The notes under the pieces: model-generated
Databases searched by the model: none
Seen by the model: the letters and a program-made list of their open reading frames with translations, nothing else
Told to the model about the DNA's origin: nothing
Program-made: the position numbers and the translations under genes
DNA from: Agarilytica sp033852175
GTDB lineage: Bacteria; Pseudomonadota; Gammaproteobacteria; Pseudomonadales; Cellvibrionaceae
Assembly: GCA_033852175.1 (NCBI GenBank)
Contig: JAWSUY010000021.1
Span: forward strand, 1-64,000
Direction: 5' to 3'
DNA: 64,000 bases
Shown here: positions 54,143 through 63,013 of the stretch, one piece after another
How positions within the stretch are numbered: the first letter of the stretch is position 1
Layout of the letters: each line of letters opens with the position of its first letter

Positions 54143-54652
54143 ATGAAAAGCATACGATCATATTTTTCTGAAATTGTTTTCAACTTAATCGTTTTTTCTC
54201 TAACCCTAACAATTCTTATATCCTGCGGTGGAGCAGAACAAGCCAACGAAAGCGCCGACATAACATCAGAGATTAACGTAAGCCCAACACCAACGCCATC
54301 AGGACCCAGCCAAGAGCAGATAGAGGAAATGGCCATTGAGTCCATTTTGATCGTCAAGGTATATAAGGGCTTCGAATTCGATAGCCAAAGAAACGTGGCC
54401 ATTAACCTTCAATTTTCAAACACACAAAACGAGCACGATATCGCGATTTACACAGATATGGATCAAGACACCAAAACCCCCATCAATCTTATTGAACGCG
54501 GTCACATTACAAGTTCAAACCGTTACCGAGGCGTGCTCACCGTCGCAACTGAATTCTCCACGTTATACATTGTGAGAAACGAACAATTGTCCAGCCTAAT
54601 CGAAATACCGATTTCCCAAAGCAATACCCTCTCCTATTATTTTGAGGAATAA
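54143..54652 (+). CDS. Putative lipoprotein preceding the LruC-domain protein
   Basis: This 169-residue protein has a long hydrophobic signal ending in the lipobox L-I-S-C-G-G. A Pro/Thr-rich spacer (S-P-T-P-T-P-S-G-P) follows, and then a beta-rich domain (V-A-I-N-L-Q-F-S, G-V-L-T-V-A-T-E-F). The stop is 2 bp before the next start, so it is an operon partner of the LruC protein. No family was recognised. It may anchor or assist export or surface display of its partner. Confidence 0.75.
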   Translation: MKSIRSYFSEIVFNLIVFSLTLTILISCGGAEQANESADITSEINVSPTPTPSGPSQEQIEEMAIESILIVKVYKGFEFDSQRNVAINLQFSNTQNEHDIAIYTDMDQDTKTPINLIERGHITSSNRYRGVLTVATEFSTLYIVRNEQLSSLIEIPISQSNTLSYYFEE

Positions 54653-54654
54653 AA

Positions 54655-57276
54655 ATGATGAGCGCCCAACGTACATTTGTTTACCTTGTATTTGCAATGA
54701 CAATTTTCATGCTGATAATGACAAGTCCGCCTACACACTCTCAATCCGCTAGCCCTACATTTCAAAGCCAGCAGTCCTCAATTGACGGGGGACTGTATGA
54801 ACAATTTGGAACAGCCGTCTCTATATTCACCAAGACAATGGTTATCGGCGCTCCCGGACAAGCAAATAGCAACGGAGAAGCGTGTGTCTACCAACACGAA
54901 AACCAAGAATGGCAATTGAGTACCTGCCTGTCGGCCACTCCCACCTTCGCCACCAACATACGACAGTTTGGCTCTGCAGTTTCTATATCAGAAAATTACA
55001 TTATTGTCGGGGCCACACAAAACAATGCAAGCAGCACTGGCGCAGCCTACATTTTCAACTTTCAAAATAATGCCTGGATTCAAGACGCGGAGTTATTGAA
55101 TCCCGACTCCGTCAGCAACGGCACATTCGGCGAAACAGTGAGTACCTCAGGCGATTACGCAGCAGTAGGCTCGCAAGGGTTAGGCGCATCACGAGATGGA
55201 GCCGTGTACATATTTAAAAGAGGCGACACTGGTTGGGCACTAGACACCACGATATCCCCTGAGTCTGGAGAAAATAACCGGCGTTTCGGTTCGTCTGTTT
55301 CGCTGTCAGGTGAATATTTAATTGTTGGTAATTATGAACACGGCCGTTACCGCGAAGGCTCAGCTACCATTTACAAACGTAACGACGATACGTGGAGCCG
55401 TCAAGCTAGCCTTAAAGGAGGCACGATTACACGGAACGGAGAATTTGGTTATTCCACTGCAATTTCCCAAAACTACGCAGTGGTCGGCGCGCAAATGGAA
55501 AATGACCCAAAGGTAAATAGAACAAAGAAACGAGGAGCAGCTTACGTATACCGACGTGAAGGCACTCAATGGCACCACCAAACAAAACTGCTGGCCAGCG
55601 ACGGGCTTAAAAACGATCAGTTTGGCTCATCGGTTGCGGTATTCGGAAATCATATTATTGTCGGTGCGCAAAAAAAAGATAACGCATCCGGTTCCAGCTA
55701 TATATTTGAAAGCATAGACGGCAGCTGGTCTGAACTCGAAAAAATTACTGCGCCTGACAGCAATGCAAATGATAATTTTGGCAACGCCGTTGCACTATCC
55801 GATAATAATTTCGTTATCGGCGCAGACAAAAAGCCCATGCCCAATAATTTATCAGGCGTCTCTTATACCTTTGACCTGAACATCAATACGGCACCAACAC
55901 TCAGCGAAATCGCGTTAGAAAGTACACTAATTACCTTAAGTAACGCATCAATAACATCCGGCTACACCGATAGCGACAACGACGGACTGAGCGATATTAA
56001 TGAATCCACCCTGTTGGGCACCGACCCCATGCTAGCCGATTCAGACAATGACGGGCTTACAGACAAAGAAGAAGTGGCGATATACCAAACAGACCCCACA
56101 GTCGCGGACTCGGATAACGACGGCCTAAGCGATTTCGAAGAGGCTGTAATTTACAACTCCGACCCACTTGCGATGGATTCGGATAACGATGGTTATACTG
56201 ACTATGTCGAAATAACCGAACTCAACACAAACCCCGCATTAATCGACTCCGACAGCGACGGTTACACCGACCAAGAAGAAATCACCACAACCAATACCAA
56301 CCCCACACTTGCAGACACAGACGGCGATGGCTTATCCGATAACGAAGAATTAAACATTTACAACACCAACCCCAATCTAGCAGACTCAGATAGCGACGGA
56401 TTTAGTGATGGCAACGAAGTCAATTACTATGCAACAGATCCTTTATCACAAGCTGACACCCCCAGCACACCAACCACCAGCACCTCATATTCGCCCGCAT
56501 CGGGAGAGCAAGGCACCATGGCCTTTGAAGATGAATGGCCAATTATAGGTGACTATGACTTCAATGATGCCGTTTTTAATTACAACATAGAAGAAAGTAA
56601 AATCGATGGACTCGTAAAACATTTTGTATATCGTTTACTTCCTACAGCACGTGGCGCTATCTACGCCAACTCTCTTCGATTGCTGATCAACACACCAATC
56701 AGCAACATTGAAAGTTCGACAATTAAAACCACAGGAAAAACCAGCCCACTACCAGCAATAGCCGACGGAAATAAAACACTGTTTATTCTTATCGATAAAA
56801 TCGAAGATGCCCTTCCCCCTCCCCCAGGGTTTAAATTGTCCAATACACTCTCGGGAAGTCCGAAAGTTGACGGCAACTTACACACAATCACCATTACATT
56901 TAAGTCTCCCATCGACCCTCTTGTTATGGGTGCCCCGCCCTACAATAGTTTTATTTCACGGGTACTCGATAATGGCGAATTACTGGAAGTCCACTTTCCC
57001 GGTCGCTTCCCAACCTCAAAAGCGTCAAAACGAAAATTTGGCCTGCACGATGATGATTCGGATTTAACGCAAGACCGATACTACCAAACCGAGAGTAATT
57101 TACCTTGGGCCATGATTATGCCGTCAAAGTGGCACCATACGAAGGAGCATGTAGATTTATCCAATGCATACCCCGATATTTTAAACTGGGCCGCAACAAG
57201 AGGGAAAAAGAATAAAACGTGGTATAAGAGCAAACGGAACAGTAAGTTTGTGTTTGATGATGTGTCGGATATTTAA
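54655..57276 (+). CDS. Large exported protein: FG-GAP-like propeller, seven thrombospondin type-3 repeats, LruC domain
   Basis: The 873-residue protein has a signal peptide (about 1-30). A region of about seven blades (40-415) repeats F-G-x-x-V-x-(I/L)-S with V-I-G-A, as in integrin-type beta-propellers. Seven calcium-binding type-3 repeats follow (about 438-600), each D-S-D-N-D-G-(L/Y) or a variant. The C-terminal LruC domain (about 620-873) has F-E-D-E-W-P-I-I-G-D-Y-D-F-N-D and N-L-P-W-A-M. LruC proteins are exported, often surface-linked, with unknown ligands. Adhesion or matrix binding is inferred from the module set. It starts at ATGATG, 2 bp after the lipoprotein stop. Confidence 0.9.
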   Translation: MMSAQRTFVYLVFAMTIFMLIMTSPPTHSQSASPTFQSQQSSIDGGLYEQFGTAVSIFTKTMVIGAPGQANSNGEACVYQHENQEWQLSTCLSATPTFATNIRQFGSAVSISENYIIVGATQNNASSTGAAYIFNFQNNAWIQDAELLNPDSVSNGTFGETVSTSGDYAAVGSQGLGASRDGAVYIFKRGDTGWALDTTISPESGENNRRFGSSVSLSGEYLIVGNYEHGRYREGSATIYKRNDDTWSRQASLKGGTITRNGEFGYSTAISQNYAVVGAQMENDPKVNRTKKRGAAYVYRREGTQWHHQTKLLASDGLKNDQFGSSVAVFGNHIIVGAQKKDNASGSSYIFESIDGSWSELEKITAPDSNANDNFGNAVALSDNNFVIGADKKPMPNNLSGVSYTFDLNINTAPTLSEIALESTLITLSNASITSGYTDSDNDGLSDINESTLLGTDPMLADSDNDGLTDKEEVAIYQTDPTVADSDNDGLSDFEEAVIYNSDPLAMDSDNDGYTDYVEITELNTNPALIDSDSDGYTDQEEITTTNTNPTLADTDGDGLSDNEELNIYNTNPNLADSDSDGFSDGNEVNYYATDPLSQADTPSTPTTSTSYSPASGEQGTMAFEDEWPIIGDYDFNDAVFNYNIEESKIDGLVKHFVYRLLPTARGAIYANSLRLLINTPISNIESSTIKTTGKTSPLPAIADGNKTLFILIDKIEDALPPPPGFKLSNTLSGSPKVDGNLHTITITFKSPIDPLVMGAPPYNSFISRVLDNGELLEVHFPGRFPTSKASKRKFGLHDDDSDLTQDRYYQTESNLPWAMIMPSKWHHTKEHVDLSNAYPDILNWAATRGKKNKTWYKSKRNSKFVFDDVSDI

Positions 57277-57308
57277 CGAGAAATATGGCGCTTACGCCAG
57301 TCAGGAAA

Positions 57309-57328
57309 AGGGGCCATTAACCGCCCCT
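57309..57328 (-). terminator. Convergent-gene terminator hairpin
   Basis: AGGGGC and GCCCCT form a 6-bp stem with an 8-nt loop between the convergent LruC and M48 genes. On the minus strand it is followed by TTTT, so it mainly serves the M48 gene, 15 bp past its stop. It may act in both directions. Confidence 0.65.
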
Positions 57329-57342
57329 CTCAATCCGCCTTA

Positions 57343-58422
57343 TCAAGGCTCAGTAATATGTAACTTCTTAAAATCTTCCACCATCTTAACCCTATCTTCC
57401 GTAGCGGGGTGAGTCGATAAAAAGTCAGAAATATTTTTCCCATAGCCGCGCTTTTCATTTTTCGACTGATTCTCAGCCTCGTCAATATAGTAAGACTCAA
57501 GGTTCGTCATAGCGCGAGCGAAAGCATCTACATCAATATTGGCCTTGTGTAATTGCTCCAAAGAAAACTGATCCGCTTCGCGTTCAAAGTCTTTCGAATA
57601 TGACAAGTCTAATAGTATGGTCGGCAGACCAGTAACCAAATCAATTGTATCAAGGTCACCCGTCACCAAAACAACCAATAGGGTAACCATCGAATCTTGC
57701 AATACTCGTCGCATCATATGCTTGTACTGCAGATGGCCAATTTCATGAAGAAGGACTGCCAGCAACTCATCGTCATCATGGATTAAATTGACAAAATCAT
57801 CCGTAAAGACCATATGCCCATCAGGCAGAGCAAGTGCATTAGCCTTCATCCCCGACCGAAAAACGAGTCGAGCACTTAAATGTTCATACTCTTCAAGATA
57901 CGGAGCCACAAGTTCTTGAATATGCTGTTGGCGTGCTTCATCTAGTTCACTGGAGTCCAACAGCGTCTTATCTAAGATCGTAAGACTGCTACCAAAATGT
58001 TTCTGTGTAAAATCAGGGAGTTTATAAGCAATATATTCAGCCGACTTTGGAATTCCAAAGACAACAGCTGAATATATAACCGCAACCGTAACGAGAGTTG
58101 CTAGAGCAATAAGCCCCAGATTTTTCTCTAAACGGTACACTAAACCCGTTTGAAAATTCGGGCCATTATTCTGCTCAATCAGCTCATCAACCGCGTCATT
58201 ATCGTCGGTGATGAAAAGCTTCTCATCACCGAGATTAATTTCCCTTGGCGTGTCCGCCAAACGAGATTCGATATCTAATTTATCAAATTGCAGGTGCACA
58301 TTTTCAACCGCTTTGTCTTCATGACAGATACGAAGCATCAACGGAGAATTTTGCATCGCCTGTAATTGCGCAGCAATACGCTTAGAGGAGATACCATCAA
58401 AGTAGGTCCCTGCAATAATCAT
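57343..58422 (-). CDS. Membrane-anchored M48 family metalloprotease
   Basis: The 359-residue zinc protease has a transmembrane helix near 106-128 (L-I-A-L-A-T-L-V-T-V-A-V-I-Y), with the catalytic domain downstream. It contains L-L-H-E-I-G-H-L-Q-Y-K-H near 230-241 and the third-ligand segment F-E-R-E-A-D-Q near 294-300. The N-terminal 100 residues are a small beta-rich region of unknown role. It begins 6 bp after the YjgN-family gene; the pair is common and probably acts together in envelope quality control. Substrates are unknown. Confidence 0.88.
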   Translation of the reverse strand: MIIAGTYFDGISSKRIAAQLQAMQNSPLMLRICHEDKAVENVHLQFDKLDIESRLADTPREINLGDEKLFITDDNDAVDELIEQNNGPNFQTGLVYRLEKNLGLIALATLVTVAVIYSAVVFGIPKSAEYIAYKLPDFTQKHFGSSLTILDKTLLDSSELDEARQQHIQELVAPYLEEYEHLSARLVFRSGMKANALALPDGHMVFTDDFVNLIHDDDELLAVLLHEIGHLQYKHMMRRVLQDSMVTLLVVLVTGDLDTIDLVTGLPTILLDLSYSKDFEREADQFSLEQLHKANIDVDAFARAMTNLESYYIDEAENQSKNEKRGYGKNISDFLSTHPATEDRVKMVEDFKKLHITEP

Positions 58423-58428
58423 AATCAG

Positions 58429-59448
58429 TTATATCGCGAAGTCGAAGACTTGACCAAGCTCTTCACCAAGAGCACTGACGTTTTCTTTTTCTGCTGCTGT
58501 AAAGGTATCCAACGAGCCATTAGCGTTCATCGTAATACATGAACAAATATACTTAGTCGCACGGACTTTAGCCGCAGGAAGGTATAAGCCAAGCGTAACA
58601 GCCGTTAGCAACATGTTTGTCAATATAACCTGAAGCAAACCTTGAATCGTAACATTGGATTCAAAACCATGATCCGCCAAAGCAACGCTACGATAAAATA
58701 AATTGGTCGTTTGCACGGTAAAATACAGAAATCCACCGGCATATAGCAAGAAAATTAAAATCGAAGAGATAACACTGAGGCTCGGCGCAAAATTCATAAT
58801 CAGCATAGCTGGCAAACCAAGAACCAATGCCATAGCAAGGCAGACTAAAAATATTTTCCCATAATCTGAGTAAGTCGCATTAAATGTAAATTTCTGGGTT
58901 CCGTAGGCGCTATTATTGACAACGTACTCATTAGCTTTTAGAAATGCCAACGGGTATAGAATGCCCAAAGTTATCATTCCCAAAAACGGCCAAACGAATA
59001 AGGCCATAAATGCTTCACCATAGGAAGCTTTGAAGCGAAATTGAATATTATTGTAAGATGACATGCGATGATTAAAAGCCAGCGATTGGTTGACCAAATA
59101 AGGAATAGCAAAAACCAACACTATCCCAAAAATAATTCCGGCAGGTGGAAACAGCGCATTAACAGCACCAACACCTATGAATACCGCCATTGCAATAACG
59201 CGGCCTTTCAGTATCGTAAGCGGTTTTGCGAGATATCGGAAATTGCTGTCGTTGAGATAAAGATTAGAATGAAAATATCGATTGTTGCGTACCGTAGCCC
59301 AAGCAGAGTAAATACCGAGAGTAACGATGCTTAAGAGTATATTAACAATCCAGATTTTGAAGTATTCCAATCCGTCACCGCGGAATTCGAATGTTAACTT
59401 CTGAGTTTGCTGTGATGATGCCGGAGAATCAATGGCCGAGTCGTTCAT
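58429..59448 (-). CDS. yjgN: YjgN (DUF898) family inner-membrane protein
   Basis: A 339-residue polytopic membrane protein. The signature F-E-F-R-G-D-G-L-E-Y-F-K-I-W near 20-33 is followed by V-T-L-G-I-Y-S-A-W-A near 42-51, and an internal repeat of the same G-(I/L)-Y-x-x-W/P pattern occurs in the second half. About six or seven helices are present. The family is of unknown function and frequently sits beside an M48 protease, as here, with six bases between them. They are likely one operon. Confidence 0.88.
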   Translation of the reverse strand: MNDSAIDSPASSQQTQKLTFEFRGDGLEYFKIWIVNILLSIVTLGIYSAWATVRNNRYFHSNLYLNDSNFRYLAKPLTILKGRVIAMAVFIGVGAVNALFPPAGIIFGIVLVFAIPYLVNQSLAFNHRMSSYNNIQFRFKASYGEAFMALFVWPFLGMITLGILYPLAFLKANEYVVNNSAYGTQKFTFNATYSDYGKIFLVCLAMALVLGLPAMLIMNFAPSLSVISSILIFLLYAGGFLYFTVQTTNLFYRSVALADHGFESNVTIQGLLQVILTNMLLTAVTLGLYLPAAKVRATKYICSCITMNANGSLDTFTAAEKENVSALGEELGQVFDFAI

Positions 59449-59861
59449 GGAGAGTTCCCTGTTACGTATATTTTTATAATTAATAACGGTCTACTTGGGC
59501 AAAAGGCAGTAGCTAACGCCTAAAAAACACCCAAGGCGGCTAAATTAACATTTTTCACTTAGAAGAGATAGTACGAACGGTCCAAATTTCTGACTTTAAA
59601 AACAGGTCTAACAGTTGTTTATTCAGCCAGCTGTTTATATCCATATATCCAAAAATCATAAACCTAGCGTCTGCCCCCAAAGCCGTAGAGAACAACCCGT
59701 ACCTCCCAGCGCCACCAATCATCTTTAGACGCTTCAACCAAAACTAAAAACAGTCTGCAATAGAAACCAACTGCACCTCACGATAAACCACTCACCCACG
59801 CAAAAATTTGCTAAAATCCGCCGCCACAAAACTCAACTATCCAAGTATTAAGGTGAAGTAA
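59449..59861. other. Divergent intergenic region
   Basis: A 413-bp gap between the divergent YjgN and GFA genes. A 60-codon minus-strand frame at 59,555-59,737 has no ribosome site and no similarity and was not accepted. Promoters for both sides are expected. Confidence 0.35.
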
Positions 59862-60266
59862 ATGACCTACAAAGGCGCCTGCCTATGCGGTGAAGTCGAA
59901 TTTGAAATTACCGGCGAGCTAGGCTCATGTACACACTGCCATTGCAGCCAATGCCGAAAAGCTCACGGCTCCGCCTTTGGTAGTTATGCCAACATCAGAA
60001 AAGATCAATTACGCTGGGTCAAAGGCCTCCCTAAAATCAAGTACTTCCCATCATCGGAAAATGTCTTGCGCGGCTTCTGCCAAGGTTGCGGCTCTAACAT
60101 GCTGTGGATATCCAAAACTCACCAAGAAGCCATCAGCATGTCACTCGGCAGTATTGAACTGGATGCCTCACAGCACGTAAGCGTCGACCGCCACATATTC
60201 GTCGGCTCAAAGGCTAGCTGGTTCGAGATAGGTGACTCTCTACCCCAAAGTGATCAAAGCGGATAA
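59862..60266 (+). CDS. GFA family zinc protein
   Basis: This 134-residue Mss4-fold protein has Cys clusters A-C-L-C-G-E near 6-11, H-C-H-C-S-Q-C near 27-33 and C-Q-G-C-G near 74-78. It ends at the usual domain boundary (D-S-L-P-Q-S). It is a paralogue of the gene at 44,993. An AAGGTGA site lies 5 nt before the ATG. It is monocistronic. Glutathione or formaldehyde activity is not proven for most of this family. Confidence 0.88.
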   Translation: MTYKGACLCGEVEFEITGELGSCTHCHCSQCRKAHGSAFGSYANIRKDQLRWVKGLPKIKYFPSSENVLRGFCQGCGSNMLWISKTHQEAISMSLGSIELDASQHVSVDRHIFVGSKASWFEIGDSLPQSDQSG

Positions 60267-60312
60267 TTACGAATAACCTTAGATATACAAAAAACTCGAG
60301 ATAGAACAGTAG

Positions 60313-60507
60313 GAGCAATATAGGAACACCCCGATTAACGCGTTAACTGAAAATACAATTAAGAGAGACACGTATGCCTGCTATGCCGCTGGCATGAGTG
60401 ACAACTTAAGTAAACCCATCAATCAAGACATACTGGAGAAATTGCTAAACCCCGATCATAAGTTAAGGCATAAAAGTATTACAGAAGGCGCGTCGGGAAA
60501 TAGCTAA
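60313..60507 (+). pseudogene. C-terminal remnant of a receiver domain
   Basis: An open stretch reads T-P-I-N-A-L-T-E-N-T from 60,328, then A-A-G-M-S-D-N-L-S-K-P-I-N-Q-D-I-L-E-K-L-L. These are the final strand and helix of a receiver from a hybrid kinase, whose usual form is P-I-I-A-L-T-A-N then A-A-G-M-D-D-Y-L-S-K-P. There is a TAG directly upstream at 60,310 and no start codon or earlier part of the domain. The end is a TAA after a non-homologous tail. It is a relic that occupies the 312-bp gap. Confidence 0.65.
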
Positions 60508-60578
60508 ATCCAGTTAGCTCACACATTCATCAGTTCAATATTATTCTGAAATTTAATGATCTCGATCGAATGATTACC

Positions 60579-60797
60579 TTACTGAAAAAGAGAATGAAAT
60601 ACATACATCAATATAACATGCGCCACGCCCACGCCAAGGAATCCAAGCGAACTCGCACCGCCCGCCATCACACTTCCAGATATAAACATCAAGCCTATAA
60701 ATGCCACGATAACCAACAGTCTTTTTCTTATACCGTTTCCGGCGTTAACATTTTTCGATTCACGAATTGAGGATGCAGACTGCAACAGGTTATTCAT
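60579..60797 (-). CDS. Small hydrophobic protein
   Basis: A 72-residue protein with a charged N-terminus (R-E-S-K-N...R-K-R) and two hydrophobic segments, L-L-V-I-V-A-F-I-G-L-M-F near 27-38 and G-F-L-G-V-G-V-A-H-V-I-L-M-Y-V near 52-66. The first ends in M-A-G-G-A-S, like a signal peptide. AAGGA lies six bases before the ATG, which supports translation. No family was recognised. It may be a small inner-membrane or exported protein. Confidence 0.5.
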   Translation of the reverse strand: MNNLLQSASSIRESKNVNAGNGIRKRLLVIVAFIGLMFISGSVMAGGASSLGFLGVGVAHVILMYVFHSLFQ

Positions 60798-61516
60798 TAT
60801 AAATCCTTTTATTAATCATATAGGAAGTTTTTTAGTGGTTGCTGTTTGGGACCGGGATCTTATACAGACAGCGGCGCTTTTAAAATGTTGGTTCCCGCCA
60901 CAAACACACATACGGCGACTTATTTATGGAGCTCCAAACATTTTGTCGCGAGTATAATCATAGAGATGAATAAAAACATTTTTTAGCGTGTTACGTTATT
61001 AACTCGCTAATCTATTTTCCATTGAACAACGCCACAAAAATAACAGACGCAAGAATTTACGTGAGACAACTCTAATCAGATCAATATATTTTAAATAAAC
61101 ATTACCAGAGTAATAACCAAGCGTAATCTTCTCTAACGACCTATTGATGTTTGATTCTATGCGGCGGATCCAATGGCGTATATTTCCTATAAAACAGCGG
61201 CTTCATGTAGCATTTTGCCAAAACCAATATTCCTGGCTCCATTCCACTTGATGTGATTTTACTGTGACCGCTTAAAACGCCACACATAATGGTTCGAACG
61301 CCATACCCAGCAGCAGATCATGGCGCCAAATTAAAAACCAGCGCGTTAAATGGTTGAATTTTATTTTAACCGTTGCTCCTCATCTAAATCACCACTCACA
61401 TACCCCTACAGTTTTCATCCATGTGGATAAAAACCAGTACAAATTAGAAATCAAATTCTGTACAAGGAAACCTCGGCTAACTACACTCAAAATGAACGGC
61501 TAAAGAAGTACGAAAC
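60798..61516. other. Intergenic region upstream of the PilZ-like pair
   Basis: This 719-bp gap has no supported gene. It contains a 24-bp palindrome at 61,411-61,434 (GTTTTCATCCA-TG-TGGATAAAAAC), which could be an operator. A CTACACT box near its right end is listed separately. Confidence 0.4.
61481..61487 (+). promoter_or_regulatory. CTACACT -10-like box of the first PilZ-like gene
   Basis: GCTAACTACACTCAAAATG lies 29 bp upstream of the ATG at 61,517. A matching block, including the same TGTACA 23 bp upstream of TACACT, precedes the second PilZ-like gene, so the promoter was duplicated with the gene. Sigma-S-type recognition is inferred from the C before TACACT. Confidence 0.5.
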
Positions 61517-61867
61517 ATGAGCGAAAATCCCAGCTATATGGTCCACTGGAAAGCACGCGTGATAATCTCCGACCGCACGATGCATGAAGGTCTGATCACT
61601 CAGGTGCGAAAAGGAGGATTCGGTATGGAGTTTACTCAAGCGGTTTCCACGGGTTCAACGTTATCTGTCGAGTTTCACGTCAAACACGATGGTCAATTAC
61701 GGCGTTTGCGTGCCAAAACAAAAGTTACCTATTGCATGGTTAAATCCCAGAGCATCGGCGCCTCCCTCAAACTTGCGACCATAAAGATGAGTAAGCAAGA
61801 TAACCATACAATGAACAATATACTTCAGGTGCTCGGCAACTCTGATGAGTTTAATTTGCAGGCGTAG
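61517..61867 (+). CDS. PilZ-like protein, first tandem copy
   Basis: This 116-residue protein has the length and strand order of a stand-alone PilZ domain: W-K-A-R-V-I-I-S, then G-L-I-T-Q-V-R-K-G-G-F-G-M-E-F, then S-T-L-S-V-E-F-H-V. The canonical cyclic-di-GMP residues (R-x-x-x-R followed by D/N-x-S-x-x-G) are not intact: Q-V-R-K-G-G replaces D-x-S-x-x-G. Binding may be lost or altered. It is closely similar to the gene at 62,412, including upstream sequence. PilZ identity is by fold pattern and moderately sure. Confidence 0.7.
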   Translation: MSENPSYMVHWKARVIISDRTMHEGLITQVRKGGFGMEFTQAVSTGSTLSVEFHVKHDGQLRRLRAKTKVTYCMVKSQSIGASLKLATIKMSKQDNHTMNNILQVLGNSDEFNLQA

Positions 61868-62411
61868 ATAACACTGCGCTCTCGATCAATAATTAATAGA
61901 ACCATAATGAAAAGGCTTGTAATGAACAGGCCTTCAGTCAAAACCGATATTCATGGCGCCTAAAAAGTCATACTGGCATGGTATGCTCCCGCCTCTCCGA
62001 GCACCAAACAATGTCCTGAGCAGCGGCTTTGCGCCTCTAAGAATACGACATTAGGAAAAACACTCCGCCTCGCAATACTCGCGGGACAGGTTCTCTCTAT
62101 ATATATACGCTCGTTCACCTCAAATAGTGTCCGCACATAACTACTGACAATGAATTTAAAAGACAATTTTCACACCATAAGATATCGTTACTTGGAATGA
62201 GCAAGCGCCCATTTTTTTGGTGCAAACCTGACATTTAAAAAACGCGCCCCCTTCGATCCCGTTTATGGATGGCCACACAATAGCAAGGGAGACTTGTCTC
62301 GGTGCCTGAAGCGTGACAACTGACTCTTGAGGCCCGCATTCACGTTCGAAATCTGTACAAGCCAACCTCTGCTAACTACACTGAAAGTGAACGAGTAAAG
62401 AAACACAAAGC
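61868..62411. other. Spacer between the PilZ-like copies
   Basis: This 544-bp spacer holds no accepted gene; minus-strand frames of about 68 codons are unsupported. Its last 70 bp resemble the sequence before the first copy and contain the CTACACT box at 62,376-62,382, 29 bp before the second start. Confidence 0.5.
62376..62382 (+). promoter_or_regulatory. CTACACT -10-like box of the second PilZ-like gene
   Basis: GCTAACTACACTGAAAGTG is placed exactly as in the first copy (29 bp before the ATG, TGTACA 23 bp upstream of TACACT). Conservation between the duplicates while other spacer bases diverged supports a functional promoter. Confidence 0.5.
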
Positions 62412-62762
62412 ATGAGCGAAACCCACTGTTATATGGTCCACTGGAAAGCGCGAGTGTTGATCAGTGACCACTCGATACACAATGGTCTGATTACTCAGGT
62501 GCGGCCAGGCGGGTTCAGCATGGAGTTCATCCAAGCCCTTGCCACGGGCTCAAATTTGTCCATCGAATTTCACGCCAAATATAAAGGCATCCCTCGACGT
62601 TTTCGGGCTAACACAAAGGTTACTCGGTGCACGATAAAATCCCGCACTGTGGGTGCCACCCTCAACCTTTCTATCCTAAAAATGGCCAAGCAAGACCACC
62701 ATGCGATGAACAATATTCTCCATATACTTGGCGATTCTGATGAATTTGATTTGCGGTCTTAG
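62412..62762 (+). CDS. PilZ-like protein, second tandem copy
   Basis: This 116-residue paralogue of the preceding gene shares M-V-H-W-K-A-R-V, G-L-I-T-Q-V-R-(K/P)-G-G-F and the C-terminal N-N-I-L-(Q/H)-(V/I)-L-G-(N/D)-S-D-E-F. It has the same loss of the D-x-S-x-x-G motif. Differences are spread through the protein, so the duplication is not recent. Both copies have their own promoter-like box and may be expressed differently. Cyclic-di-GMP binding is doubtful. Confidence 0.7.
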   Translation: MSETHCYMVHWKARVLISDHSIHNGLITQVRPGGFSMEFIQALATGSNLSIEFHAKYKGIPRRFRANTKVTRCTIKSRTVGATLNLSILKMAKQDHHAMNNILHILGDSDEFDLRS

Positions 62763-62774
62763 TCCGTAGCCTTT

Positions 62775-62858
62775 TCCATATCCATATCCATATCCATATC
62801 CATATCCATATCCATATCCATATCCATATCCATATCCATATCCATATCCATATCCATA
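62775..62858. repeat. Hexamer array, 14 copies of TCCATA
   Basis: Fourteen perfect TCCATA units span 84 bp, starting 13 bp after the stop of the second PilZ-like gene. The array is outside any gene. Its perfect units indicate recent expansion, so copy number is likely to vary between strains. The rest of the gap to 63,013 shows nothing else. Confidence 0.95.
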
Positions 62859-63013
62859 GTCACAGTCATAGCCGAATGATTAATGATTAATGATTATCAC
62901 CCTACGCTCAGTAATATACTCCCGCTCTTCTGCAGTTCATTTGCGTTTGATTTGAAAGTCTAATCACGCCGCCCTCACCTTACGCATAGCCATTGACGAT
63001 CAAAAGGAACGCT

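Noticed and set aside
62775..62858. Possible replication or attachment iterons
   Set aside because: Unit too short and perfectly contiguous, with no initiator, integrase or tRNA gene nearby.
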